Shown in pieces: positions 20,013 to 28,393 of a stretch of DNA of 64,000 nucleotides. The DNA is taken from the NCBI GenBank assembly GCA_003669585.1, contig QWOQ01000005.1:522502-586501 (forward strand), read 5' to 3'. The translations under genes were made by a program, and so were the position numbers. How positions within the stretch are numbered: position 1 is the first letter of the stretch; each line of letters starts with the position of its first letter. The notes under the pieces were generated by a model, which had not been told where the DNA came from, ran no database searches, and saw only the letters and a program-made list of their open reading frames with translations. The stretch comes from Planctomycetota bacterium. GTDB taxonomy: Bacteria; Planctomycetota; Planctomycetia; Pirellulales; UBA1268.

Positions 20013-20600
20013 TCAACTGCCCGTAGTCACCGACTCTATGTCAAGTAATCCGCAAATCCGATCGACCAGAAGATCTGCTTCAAAAGGCTTCTGAATAAAT
20101 TCATTTGCGCCCGAAGCCTTAAGATCCTCAATCTTCTCCGGTTCGCACATACCGGAGATGCAAATAATCCGAACCTCATCCATGGTCGCATCACTGCGAA
20201 CACGCTGACAGACTTCCTTGCCGTTGATGTCCGGCAGCATCACATCAAGCACAATCAGATCAGGACGATAATCCTTCACCATCATGCCTGCGTCGAATCC
20301 ATTGTTAACGCTTCTGGTCTCAAATCGACCATCGCGCTCGAGCACATCAGTGATGAGTTCGACAAGATCGACGTCGTCATCAACAACAAGGATTTTTCGG
20401 CGACCGCTCTCAAGTGCATCGGTTGGAATGCCATTGTCCCTCATAAAGAGAAACAGTTGATCCCGAGGAATACGGCGAAACCGACTCCCTGGAACCCGAA
20501 ATCCCTTCAGTTGACCAGAGTCAAAGCAGCGAATAATCGTCTGCTGGCTCACTTTGCAAATCTTCGCAGCCTCACCCGTCGTATACACCGTCTTTTGCAT
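20013..20600 (-). CDS. HTH (excisionase/MerR-like) - receiver fusion regulator
   Basis: 195 residues with an unusual order: an N-terminal excisionase-type helix-turn-helix (about residues 5-55, TTGEAAKICKVSQQTIIRCF and then FRVPGSRFRRIPRDQL) and a C-terminal receiver domain (about 68-190). The receiver has D74/D75, phosphoacceptor D119 in VLDVMLPD, S149 and K171 in IQKPF. Typical DNA-binding response regulators carry the receiver first. It is the first gene of the unit with the soluble kinase. A strong promoter and a leader of about 200 bases lie upstream, so mRNA-level control is possible. Targets are unknown; the halogenase and hopanoid genes are the neighbours. Confidence 0.88.
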   Translation of the reverse strand: MQKTVYTTGEAAKICKVSQQTIIRCFDSGQLKGFRVPGSRFRRIPRDQLFLFMRDNGIPTDALESGRRKILVVDDDVDLVELITDVLERDGRFETRSVNNGFDAGMMVKDYRPDLIVLDVMLPDINGKEVCQRVRSDATMDEVRIICISGMCEPEKIEDLKASGANEFIQKPFEADLLVDRICGLLDIESVTTGS

Positions 20601-20750
20601 CTGCTTACCACCCTCTCCCTAGCTGTGGTGTTGCTAGTCATTGCGGCAGCCGAACGAATACCCCATCCGCGAGGATTCCCCGACTACCTAGGCTTCCTTG
20701 CCGCGTTCCACGCAGACCAGGACCAACTGGAAAGAATGAAGCTGAGAAGA

Positions 20751-20784
20751 GTGGTGATAGGAATCCATTTCCTCGGAGCACCAC
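20751..20784 (-). other. Hairpin in the long leader of the HTH-receiver gene
   Basis: On the minus strand GTGGTG (20784-20779) pairs with CACCAC (20756-20751), and inside it AGGAA pairs with TTCCT around a 5-base loop. It lies in the roughly 200-base untranslated region between the promoter at 20815-20842 and the start at 20600. It may be a regulatory leader structure; no known riboswitch class was recognised. Confidence 0.45.
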
Positions 20785-20814
20785 CGAGCTTGCCATTCTT
20801 GCCAGGTTGGGCGG

Positions 20815-20842
20815 AGTATAGCTAGCTTGCGCATTGAGTCAA
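20815..20842 (-). promoter_or_regulatory. Sigma-70-like promoter for the HTH-receiver / kinase operon
   Basis: On the minus strand TTGACT (20842-20837), a 16-base spacer, and TATACT (20820-20815). Each hexamer matches the consensus at five of six positions. Transcription would start near 20808, giving a leader of about 200 bases. Confidence 0.7.
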
Positions 20843-20868
20843 GATCGGTCTAATCAGCGTAAGCGTCG

Positions 20869-20890
20869 CTCTTGCAAGAGTTTGCGCAAA
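20869..20890. repeat. Two adjacent perfect palindromes upstream of the promoter
   Basis: CTCTTGCAAGAG (20869-20880) is followed directly by TTTGCGCAAA (20881-20890). Both are perfect inverted repeats, between the halogenase stop (20971) and the promoter (20842 and below). They could be regulator binding sites; there is no T run to suggest a terminator. Confidence 0.5.
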
Positions 20891-20970
20891 TTCTTTCTTT
20901 CGCGTTCTCATTTTTATTTGGAAATATCTGAGGTTCAGCCTTTTAAAAAACATCGCACAAAGGCGGAACG

Positions 20971-22239
20971 CTACGAAACAGTCATCGAAGACTCTTTCCG
21001 AAGAACACAATCGCTGCTGCGAGCGGCTAGCCAGGGCTCAAGATCATCAAAAACAATACCGGAATCAGCGGCAAACACTCGACCAACAAGCAGATCCGTA
21101 AGGCCTTTCCGATGCTGTGGATAAGATCGAACAAATTCACCAAAACTAAAACCTTCTGTATAAAAAGCGTAGACAAGTTTTCGCATGCGATTCATTCCAG
21201 CAAGAAATGGATCGACCCAAGCGCCTAAGCGTCTGCGTGATGGTTCTCCTGAGGCAAGAGCATCGATCACGCAATCCGCAGCCATTTCTCCCGACTTGAG
21301 CGCAAGGAACACACCTGAGCTATAGATCGGATCGAGAAATCCGAGCGAATCGCCCACAAGAACCCACCCATCCCCAGCCGGTTCCTTGCAGACGTAGGAG
21401 AACTCTTTCATGGTACGAATCGGACCCTCAAATCGACCCTGACCTGTTCGCAATGAAACTGCAGGGCAATTTTTAATTTCTTCAAAGAATTTGTCTTCGG
21501 GTGAGAGACCTGACTTGAGAATTGCGGAAACATCTCCAACTAAACCAACACTCACGACATCATCCGGAAGAGGGATGTACCAAAACCAACTTTTCCCATC
21601 CTTCGCCATAATCACAAGTGTCGCGCCCTCATCGAGACCCGGCTCACGAAGCGCGGCACGACAATACCCCCACACCGCAGACTTTTTTAGAACTGGATTG
21701 ACCACTCGTTCGCCGCTTCTGGCACCAAGCAAAGACTGTTGTCCAGTTGCGTCGATCACCACCCGGCATCTCTGACGCGATGCAATACCGCTGGAGTCCA
21801 TGATTGTTACCGACGGGGCCGCAGGATCACTTGTATCAACATCAACGACTCGCGTTTGATCTCGGCAGACCGCGCCCAATCTTTCGGCATTGTCGAAGAG
21901 CATCTTGTCGAAGTCTCCCCGAACAACCTGCCATGTCTGAGAAGATTCATGATCATAGGAATCAGAAAAATAAAACGGCTGCGACTCGCGTCCAGAACGA
22001 TCTACAAATTGAACACTGTATTTTTTTGTGAACGCACTTGATCGCATCTGCTCAAGCAAGCCGAGTCGCCGCAGAGTCCAGTACGTCTCGGGCATCAATG
22101 ACTCTCCCACATGAAAGCGAGGCATTTTTTCTCGCTCAACCAGGAGAGTACGAAAACCCGATTCCGACACGATAGCAGCAGCCGCTGCGCCTGCCGGGCC
22201 GCCTCCCATCACAATGACATCCCAGTTCAAATCAGTCAT
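20971..22239 (-). CDS. Flavin-dependent halogenase-like FAD oxidoreductase
   Basis: A 422-residue flavoprotein. The FAD motif MGGGPAGAAAA is at about 11-21; FHVGESLMP (43-50), a lysine pair in FTKKYSVQFVD (K72/K73), WFWYIP (218-223) and LDPIYSSGVFLAL (302-314) follow. The WxWxIP pattern and the GES...K...SSGV set are typical of FADH2-dependent halogenases, where the lysine handles hypohalous acid. Related monooxygenases and geranylgeranyl reductases share the fold but usually lack WxWxIP. A separate flavin reductase would be needed and is not seen nearby. It lies 16 bases after a chorismate-lyase-like gene, so 4-hydroxybenzoate or a derivative is a plausible substrate. Family confidence is good; halogenase activity is inferred. 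Confidence 0.72.
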   Translation of the reverse strand: MTDLNWDVIVMGGGPAGAAAAAIVSESGFRTLLVEREKMPRFHVGESLMPETYWTLRRLGLLEQMRSSAFTKKYSVQFVDRSGRESQPFYFSDSYDHESSQTWQVVRGDFDKMLFDNAERLGAVCRDQTRVVDVDTSDPAAPSVTIMDSSGIASRQRCRVVIDATGQQSLLGARSGERVVNPVLKKSAVWGYCRAALREPGLDEGATLVIMAKDGKSWFWYIPLPDDVVSVGLVGDVSAILKSGLSPEDKFFEEIKNCPAVSLRTGQGRFEGPIRTMKEFSYVCKEPAGDGWVLVGDSLGFLDPIYSSGVFLALKSGEMAADCVIDALASGEPSRRRLGAWVDPFLAGMNRMRKLVYAFYTEGFSFGEFVRSYPQHRKGLTDLLVGRVFAADSGIVFDDLEPWLAARSSDCVLRKESSMTVS

Positions 22240-22255
22240 AAATACATTTCTTTCT

Positions 22256-22849
22256 CTAAGATTGCAGGTCTTTCACCACGACCGTCGATGTTGGAATTGA
22301 TTGCGGAACCACGATTTCTAGCAGTTCGATCGCTGGTTTTCCATGCAGGATAATTTGTGCCACGCGACCAAACGTCCGCAGATTTTCGTGTGCACAAAAC
22401 AAACCCGCGAGCCTCTTCCCAGGGAAACATTCGAGTATCTGCACATCATCAATATGCCGCAGTACGTCCGCTTGAATCAACAGGGTTCCCAGCGGAGTCA
22501 TGCCTTTTAGAATCTGCTGTTTCAGATCATTGTCGACGGAGTCAAATCTCATTCGCACAATACCGTACTGCACCGGACTGCCATCGGTACGGTGCAGCAT
22601 AATTTCGCGGGCGTATGCCGGCTCAGTGTGTCGGTTGACAATTCTAAGATCCACGCGGCAGCCATGAAAAGATTCCATGCTGCTTGTCATATGGTTGGAA
22701 TGATCGAGCAACCTCCTAAATGGATCCGGCACCGCCTCAGATCGTGCGACAGATAGAAGACCGATGTCAGATGCAGGGGAGAAAAACAATCCTGCCAGAT
22801 CAAGCGCCCGCTCAACCGGACCAATCTCTCTGGCAGAATGCACCTTCAT
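22256..22849 (-). CDS. Chorismate lyase-like (UbiC-like) protein
   Basis: About 197 residues from the ATG at 22849, which has AAAGG eight bases upstream; an in-frame GTG lies three codons earlier. The pattern matches UbiC: MTSSMESFHG (M of MT at 57 in the longer frame), YAREIMLHRTDGSPV with R84, TPLGTLL (121-127), a GR at 164-165 and GKPAIELLEIVVP with E181. In E. coli UbiC the equivalent arginine and glutamate bind chorismate and 4-hydroxybenzoate, and both are conserved here. The reaction would be chorismate to 4-hydroxybenzoate plus pyruvate. A planctomycete normally makes menaquinone rather than ubiquinone, so the product probably feeds something else; the halogenase gene 16 bases downstream is the obvious candidate. 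Confidence 0.72.
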   Translation of the reverse strand: MKVHSAREIGPVERALDLAGLFFSPASDIGLLSVARSEAVPDPFRRLLDHSNHMTSSMESFHGCRVDLRIVNRHTEPAYAREIMLHRTDGSPVQYGIVRMRFDSVDNDLKQQILKGMTPLGTLLIQADVLRHIDDVQILECFPGKRLAGLFCAHENLRTFGRVAQIILHGKPAIELLEIVVPQSIPTSTVVVKDLQS

Positions 22850-23058
22850 TCCATACACCTTTGCGTAGACAAGAAACAGATCCTCGAAACAACCACCAGA
22901 GTATCTTCAAATGAGATGTTTTGAACATTAAATCCTGAGCAAAGAGGATTTTCAATTTTTGAACCTCTCATTTTGTCCCGAAGACAAACAATACCTACGC
23001 TTTGGGCCCCTCTGGAGAGCCTCAACTCCATAACTCTTTTTTAAAGATTTTATTTGTT

Positions 23059-25026
23059 TCAACCGTTTTTGGTTCTTTCGAACGACGAAAACCTGGGGAC
23101 CGCGATCTCAATTAAGAATTCTAGGACTTCTCGAAATCGTGGCATCGTGACGAGTGCTGCCGCTGCACTCGCCTCTTGTCGGTGATGTATCACGAGATTT
23201 TCTGCCGCAGTAAACACACCGGCATCGGCAAGCAATTGTTTTGCACATTCAATTTTTTTGTCTATCGAATCTTGTGAATGTGCGCCAACTCCTAAGACAA
23301 TTTGTGATAATTTTTCTGCTGGCTCAGGAGCCATTCGCTCGTGGGCAATCGCCATCAACACCGTGGGCCGCCCACCACAAAAATCCCCTGCACTCGATCG
23401 AGCGTTCTCAAGATCACCCTCCCAGTCTTTCAGATCGTTGAGTATCTGAAACGCGATTCCCACATGACTGGCAAAGCGACTGATCGGACCGGCCTCCTCC
23501 GGAATCACTCCCGCAAGCCTCACTCCGATACCAATCGCCGCTTCAAATGCAGGGGAGGTCTTGAGCGAATACATTTCTAGTGTTTCTTGCACCGAGAGTT
23601 GCTTCCCGGCAGATTTTCTCCACCACAGCTCCGCCCCCTGACCTCGCGCAAGCTTGACGTGCGCACTCGAAAGAATTTTCAGCACATCCGCACTGATCGC
23701 GCGATCAGGAGTTGGCAGAAGACTGATGATTTGGTAACCGAGTCCAAGCAGATAATCTCCGACGTTGATTGCCGTAGGAATCCCATGATCGACATGGAGC
23801 GATGTTCGTCCGTATCGCATTTCATCGGCGTCTTCAATGTCGTCATGCACAAGAGACGCCTTGTGAAAGACTTCGATTGCGATCGCCGCGATTTTGGCAG
23901 ACTCTCGAAGCGATGCACGTCCAGAAGTCTCGGAAGATCCGTCAAGCATCACTGCGTCAAATGAGGCAAGCGTTATAAATGGTCTGAGAAATTTTCCTCC
24001 TCTCGAAAGAAATTCGATGCTTAGTCGATCTGCTGCATGAAGCGGACAGAGCTGCGAAGATTCCACCTGACTTTTTTTATCCCCAGTACCAATGCTTTGA
24101 ATACTTGTTGGATCGAGTCCAAGCGTCTTGAATGTTTCCTCAATCGCTTTCGGAAGAAAAAGCGTCGATGCTTCTCTCAATAGCGGTAGATAACCACACG
24201 CCGGCGACGATGATCCATCGCCCACTCCGAGAAGTCCCAACACCCAGTCGGCATCAATACAATCTGCCAAACAACCCGGTGAATGACTGATGCCATTTCC
24301 ATTGACCGCGTCCATGGGTACCGCTGCTATTGGAAATGCGAAGACCGGCAGCATTGAAAAAGCTTTTTCAAGTTCCTCCAACTTTGCCACACCGAGCACC
24401 GCGTCGAAGCGGCCTTCCAAAAGTCCACTTATGACCGAGAGGGCCTGGGACGAAGAAGCAACTCCCCAACCACTTTCAATGGCGGCAGCTTCGAGGACCG
24501 TAACCACACATCCTGGACCGCAAGAGCGTGGATGAGGACTCGCTCCTGCCGACACTTCGAAAGAAAACTCTGGCATGGATTTTCTATTTTGAACATGTAG
24601 TGCCACAGAACAATCGGGCAGAAGAAGAAGTTTTTTTCCGGGGCCTGTTTTTGAAAGTTGATCTCGCCAAAACTCTGAGACGACTGTGACCATCGTCCAC
24701 CCTACATGAGAAGAGTCGGCGCTAGTTCTGACGACGAGTTGCTCAGCGAGGCGTTTGATTCCGTTGGTCAGACGCAATGAGCTTGGAATCCCATTCGTTT
24801 TCCACGATGCAACAGCGTCGGTAGCCATCGCCCGCAACTGTCCTCGAAGTTTTTCATTGGGAATCTTTTGTGCATACCCGCGAGAATCAACTAGGCTCCG
24901 GGACTGCGGGCTGACAGATTCAGAGAGACCCGTCGAGGCCATGTTCGACTGAATCGAACCATCGTTCTTCAAATCGTCAAGAATTTGTTTCTTCTTTGCA
25001 GATCGACTTTGTGAAGAGTCAAGCAC
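23059..25026 (-). CDS. Polyprenyl synthetase with an extra N-terminal domain
   Basis: 655 residues in two parts. The C-terminal part (about 330-650) is a trans-isoprenyl diphosphate synthase: GGKFLRP (343-349), the first Asp-rich motif HDDIEDADEMRYGR (D395, D396, D399) and second motif NDLKD (530-534), where the usual first aspartate is asparagine. It would condense IPP with an allylic diphosphate; chain length is unclear. The N-terminal part (about 60-290) has Cys motifs (LLLLPDCS, RSCGPGC, GCLADC) and a LGVAK block, and loosely resembles DUF116 proteins. Enzymes of this class are normally about 300-350 residues, so the gene is about twice the usual size. It lies 209 bases upstream of the chorismate-lyase-like gene on the same strand. 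Confidence 0.82.
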   Translation of the reverse strand: MLDSSQSRSAKKKQILDDLKNDGSIQSNMASTGLSESVSPQSRSLVDSRGYAQKIPNEKLRGQLRAMATDAVASWKTNGIPSSLRLTNGIKRLAEQLVVRTSADSSHVGWTMVTVVSEFWRDQLSKTGPGKKLLLLPDCSVALHVQNRKSMPEFSFEVSAGASPHPRSCGPGCVVTVLEAAAIESGWGVASSSQALSVISGLLEGRFDAVLGVAKLEELEKAFSMLPVFAFPIAAVPMDAVNGNGISHSPGCLADCIDADWVLGLLGVGDGSSSPACGYLPLLREASTLFLPKAIEETFKTLGLDPTSIQSIGTGDKKSQVESSQLCPLHAADRLSIEFLSRGGKFLRPFITLASFDAVMLDGSSETSGRASLRESAKIAAIAIEVFHKASLVHDDIEDADEMRYGRTSLHVDHGIPTAINVGDYLLGLGYQIISLLPTPDRAISADVLKILSSAHVKLARGQGAELWWRKSAGKQLSVQETLEMYSLKTSPAFEAAIGIGVRLAGVIPEEAGPISRFASHVGIAFQILNDLKDWEGDLENARSSAGDFCGGRPTVLMAIAHERMAPEPAEKLSQIVLGVGAHSQDSIDKKIECAKQLLADAGVFTAAENLVIHHRQEASAAAALVTMPRFREVLEFLIEIAVPRFSSFERTKNG

Positions 25027-25276
25027 AACCGCTCCAAAGTTGACACCAAAACGAATGTAGAGGAAGCTCCAAGTCTTCCTTCATAGGGTTACAACCGCAC
25101 ACAAACGGAATTTTTAACGCATCCACCTGCGTACCTTGAAAAAGCCGGAATCATAGGCTTATTTTGGCATCGCTGTCGAGTGCAAAGCAGCTTTAAACCC
25201 TTTTCAATCAGTCGTTGAAGGCGTGTTGTGAAAACTCCAAAAGAAGTTTTTGTGCCACTTAAAACACCACTTCTGA

Positions 25277-25306
25277 AAAGTCACTCCGGTCTTCGCGCCG
25301 ACCGGA
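25277..25306 (-). terminator. Intrinsic terminator after the radical SAM gene
   Basis: On the minus strand a 7-base GC-rich stem (TCCGGTC/GACCGGA, 25306-25300 with 25291-25285) with an 8-base loop, followed by GTGACTTTTC. It starts 7 bases after the stop of the gene at 25313. Confidence 0.6.
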
Positions 25307-25312
25307 TGTTCA

Positions 25313-26734
25313 TTATTCACCAACACTCAGCTCGTTTGGAGTGAGACTCTCGAAAGACGTAGAAGCCGTCTCAAAAAATCGCGGCAGCAAGCGATCGACT
25401 TCAAGAAGTCCGCGACGGGAAAGCGTCGGGCAACGGCCCAGTGATTCGATATACCCTTCAGTTTGTAATGCCATCCACTGTGATGCCCACTGTTGCATCG
25501 GATTAATTCCAAACTTTTTTTCGAGCCGATCAATATTCACAGAACCTTTTTTAAGGCCCAGCACAAGTTCTCGAATAAGAAGCTGTTTTTGTGAAGGCTT
25601 CAGACCACGTGTAATTGGAAAAACACCTCCTTCCACCGCCGCGAGATATTCGTCCCAGTGGGATGCATTTTGATAGTGAACTCCACTCATGTGACCAAAG
25701 CTTGCAACTCCGAGTGCTGCTAGATCGCTGCCTTGCCACAACATGTCTCGATATTGAAAAGCAACTTTCGTTGGATCGCGAACGAGCGTGTAGGCACTGG
25801 AAATCGAGTATCCCGCCTCAATAAATCTACTGAACGCCCAATCAACCCACGATCGTTTCGTCTGCCAGTCGGCCACCGATGATTGAGCTGTGCCTTGCAG
25901 AAGATCTTTGGCATAGACGGTGTTGAGCGGGAGTTCCATCTGATAGATCGTTACGCTATCGGCCTGCAGCGAGAGCGTACGCTCAACAGTACGGTGCCAT
26001 GACTCGGTCGTTTCACCAACCATTCCCGCAATGAGATCAACATTCGTATTTGAGAATCCAATCGATTGAATCCACTCCCAAGACTTCATGATTTCAGCGG
26101 AAAGATGTGCTCGTCCATTTTCAGATAAAATCGCATCGTCAAAATTCTCAACTCCGAGACTCAAGCGAGTGACGCCGAGGGCTTTGAGTGCTCGAAGTTT
26201 TGGTTCTGAAAGGGTGCCTGGCTCACACTCAAACGTGACCTCTTTGGCATGTTCCCATCCAAAGCTCTCGTGAAGACCTTCCACCAATCGCTCCAACTGT
26301 CGCACGCTTAAAAAAGAAGGAGTCCCACCGCCAAAATAGACGTACGAAAGCCGGCGGCCGGCAATAGCCGGTTTTGCAGCAACAAGCATCGCTTCAGCTA
26401 CAAGCGCTTTGGAATACCGTTCGACATCGGAAGCAGGCATGTCCGTATAAACGCGAAAGTAACAAAACTTGCATCGCTTTCTGCAAAATGGAATGTGCAG
26501 GTACAGACCTAACGGAGGATTCTGCGGAGACCCTTGATCAAATGCTGCCTGCGCGTCGGCAACGCCTGCTTGAGTCCATGAATCAAACGGTGGGTAATTG
26601 GAGACGAAGTAACTTCCGGGCTCGGTATCCGACGTAGGCATGGAAGTTCTTTCCCTCATCAATTGTTGCAGTTGTGAAACGCCAATCATGCCAAGAACGT
26701 GATCTGTGTGCTGTGCTGTCTTCTCGATTATCAA
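25313..26734 (-). CDS. HemN/HemW-like radical SAM protein
   Basis: 473 residues. The radical SAM motif in LYLHIPFCRKRCKFCYF (C84, C88, C91), the GGGTPSFL SAM-binding stretch, and the later TNVDLIAGMVGET block place it in the coproporphyrinogen III oxidase-like family. HemN converts coproporphyrinogen III to protoporphyrinogen, while HemW is a heme chaperone and others act as methylases or cyclopropanases, so the exact reaction is open. The N-terminal 70 residues are longer than usual and include several Met codons. It starts 9 bases after the isomerase-like gene and ends at a good terminator, so the two make one transcript. Confidence 0.78.
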   Translation of the reverse strand: MIIEKTAQHTDHVLGMIGVSQLQQLMRERTSMPTSDTEPGSYFVSNYPPFDSWTQAGVADAQAAFDQGSPQNPPLGLYLHIPFCRKRCKFCYFRVYTDMPASDVERYSKALVAEAMLVAAKPAIAGRRLSYVYFGGGTPSFLSVRQLERLVEGLHESFGWEHAKEVTFECEPGTLSEPKLRALKALGVTRLSLGVENFDDAILSENGRAHLSAEIMKSWEWIQSIGFSNTNVDLIAGMVGETTESWHRTVERTLSLQADSVTIYQMELPLNTVYAKDLLQGTAQSSVADWQTKRSWVDWAFSRFIEAGYSISSAYTLVRDPTKVAFQYRDMLWQGSDLAALGVASFGHMSGVHYQNASHWDEYLAAVEGGVFPITRGLKPSQKQLLIRELVLGLKKGSVNIDRLEKKFGINPMQQWASQWMALQTEGYIESLGRCPTLSRRGLLEVDRLLPRFFETASTSFESLTPNELSVGE

Positions 26735-26743
26735 ACAGAATTG

Positions 26744-27784
26744 TTATTTTTTCTTCGGCACTCGATCTCCTCTTGCCGCGAGCAGATCGTCAAAGTCACG
26801 GAGATGATAGGAAACCTTTGATGAGTCAAGCACCTCACACAGGCTTCGTAAGGCAATTCCCATTCCATCCGGACCACTCGTACCACCAAATTGCCCACCG
26901 CCTCGAACGTGTGGCTCTAAATCTAAAAATACCCCCGGAATTCCTCGACGTTCAAGTTTTTTAGAAAGACTCGGCAGCATGGCCTTGAGATCTTTCAGAA
27001 TTTTGTGATGCGCTCCGGCCCCTTGACCTGCAGGAACAAAGTTTCGCAGTGAATCCTCATTGATATGACTTCCCGTTCGGCTTCGTCCTCGGGTGGGAAC
27101 TTTTGCGTAGTCCTTAATATGCACCCAGCCAAGCCCCGGCTTCATGGCTGTCCATTGTCGATACACCTCAGCTTCAGAGCATCCTTGAACAACCAGATTT
27201 GCAGCATCAAACACGAGCACGAGGGCAGGGTGAGCCACTCGACGATGGATTTCAGCGAGCATATCGCCATTCCATCCGACAAGATTCGCTTCAACTTCCA
27301 AGCCGAATGTGAGATCCGAACGGTGACAGGTTTCAACAATACGTCCAATGCGATCGACCGCCTCTTCGAGATGATCCTCGGGCCGAGAGCCCTTTGGAGG
27401 ATAGAACGAGAATCCTCGGATCAACTTTGTCTCAAACGCATGGGCAAACTCGCATGCCTTCTTTACATCCTGCTCAAGATATTTCTGAAACGGAACATAT
27501 CGGTTTTTTGTTCCATCATTGGCATCGATGAGTTTCACTTTTCCAATCGGAGATGCAATCGATGCAACATTGAGACCGTAGCGATCTTCGAGGTGCCGAA
27601 TCTTTTGAATTTCGGACATGCTCAACTGCATGACGTTCTTGATACCGCGTCCAATATCGATGAATCGTAGGCTGTAATACTCAAGGCCTATTGCCGCGAG
27701 TGCCGAAAACTGTTCGATCGCCGTAAGGTCAAAAGCCGCCTCGTCAGCAAGAGCCGACAAAAGCACGCCTGTGCTGCGAGCCAT
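26744..27784 (-). CDS. Sugar phosphate isomerase/epimerase-like TIM barrel protein
   Basis: 346 residues from the ATG at 27784, which has AAGGAG nine bases upstream; a longer frame to 27898 is rejected for lack of one. The AP-endonuclease-2/xylose isomerase-like barrel is suggested by the metal-ligand pattern GLEVEANLV, LVFDAANLV, GWVHIKDYA and GVFLDLEPHV. Members isomerise sugars or inosose-type compounds; nothing here narrows the substrate. The C-terminus is basic (PKKK). It is the first gene of a pair with the radical SAM gene; the two reactions have no obvious link. Confidence 0.75.
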   Translation of the reverse strand: MARSTGVLLSALADEAAFDLTAIEQFSALAAIGLEYYSLRFIDIGRGIKNVMQLSMSEIQKIRHLEDRYGLNVASIASPIGKVKLIDANDGTKNRYVPFQKYLEQDVKKACEFAHAFETKLIRGFSFYPPKGSRPEDHLEEAVDRIGRIVETCHRSDLTFGLEVEANLVGWNGDMLAEIHRRVAHPALVLVFDAANLVVQGCSEAEVYRQWTAMKPGLGWVHIKDYAKVPTRGRSRTGSHINEDSLRNFVPAGQGAGAHHKILKDLKAMLPSLSKKLERRGIPGVFLDLEPHVRGGGQFGGTSGPDGMGIALRSLCEVLDSSKVSYHLRDFDDLLAARGDRVPKKK

Positions 27785-27994
27785 AAAAAATTCTCCTTGA
27801 GACCTTTCGACGAAATCGTTCAAACATGTAGCATTCCGATCAATCGTCGGAGGTATTTTGCTCTGTGGCCTCACGCGGTTCAAGCGGCCCGCAACCACAA
27901 TTCTAGCTTTTTGATTTCAAAGTTTTTTGAGAATATTTTCCAAAACATGTCTCACACAACGCATAGCCAAGTTTTTTTCTTCGAAGCGAAAGGT

Positions 27995-28378
27995 TTATCC
28001 AGCAAGATGCTCACCTGCGGGATAAGAAACCGTAATCTTTGATGAAATCCCGCCTCTGGGAGTGAAGTGGGCTTCGAGTGTTATCCGGCGTGGAGAAGTT
28101 ACCGCAACCAAGTCGTCAAGAATACGATTGGTGACATGCTCATAAAAGATTCCCTGATTTCGGAACGATTGCAGATAAACTTTCAGGCTCTTCAGTTCGA
28201 CGCACATCCGATCGGGAATGTATCGCAGCGTAAGCGATCCGAAATCGGGTTGGCCTGTCTTGGGACAAACTGACGTGAATTCAGGACAGATAATTTCGAT
28301 CGTATAGTCGCGGTTAGAAAATTGGTTCTCAAACGTTTCTAAAAGTTCGCGGCTCGGTTCGTGTGCGATGTTATTCAT
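27995..28378 (-). CDS. queF: NADPH-dependent 7-cyano-7-deazaguanine reductase
   Basis: 127 residues, the short (YkvM-type) form. C38 in [14 protein letters not shown] forms the thioimide with preQ0, and D45 is the catalytic acid; [19 protein letters not shown] is the second signature. It reduces preQ0 to preQ1 for queuosine tRNA modification. The frame stays open to 28627, but that would overlap queC deeply and the conserved N-terminus begins at the ATG at 28378. The queC start is only 15 bases away on the other strand, and no ribosome binding site is evident for either. Confidence 0.92.
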   Translation of the reverse strand: MNNIAHEPSRELLETFENQFSNRDYTIEIICPEFTSVCPKTGQPDFGSLTLRYIPDRMCVELKSLKVYLQSFRNQGIFYEHVTNRILDDLVAVTSPRRITLEAHFTPRGGISSKITVSYPAGEHLAG

Positions 28379-28393
28379 AATCAAGAGTCTGCC

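Noticed and set aside
20601..20830. Possible SRP, RNase P or 6S RNA in the leader of the HTH-receiver gene
   Set aside because: The conserved signatures of these RNAs were looked for and not found; only a local hairpin is supported.
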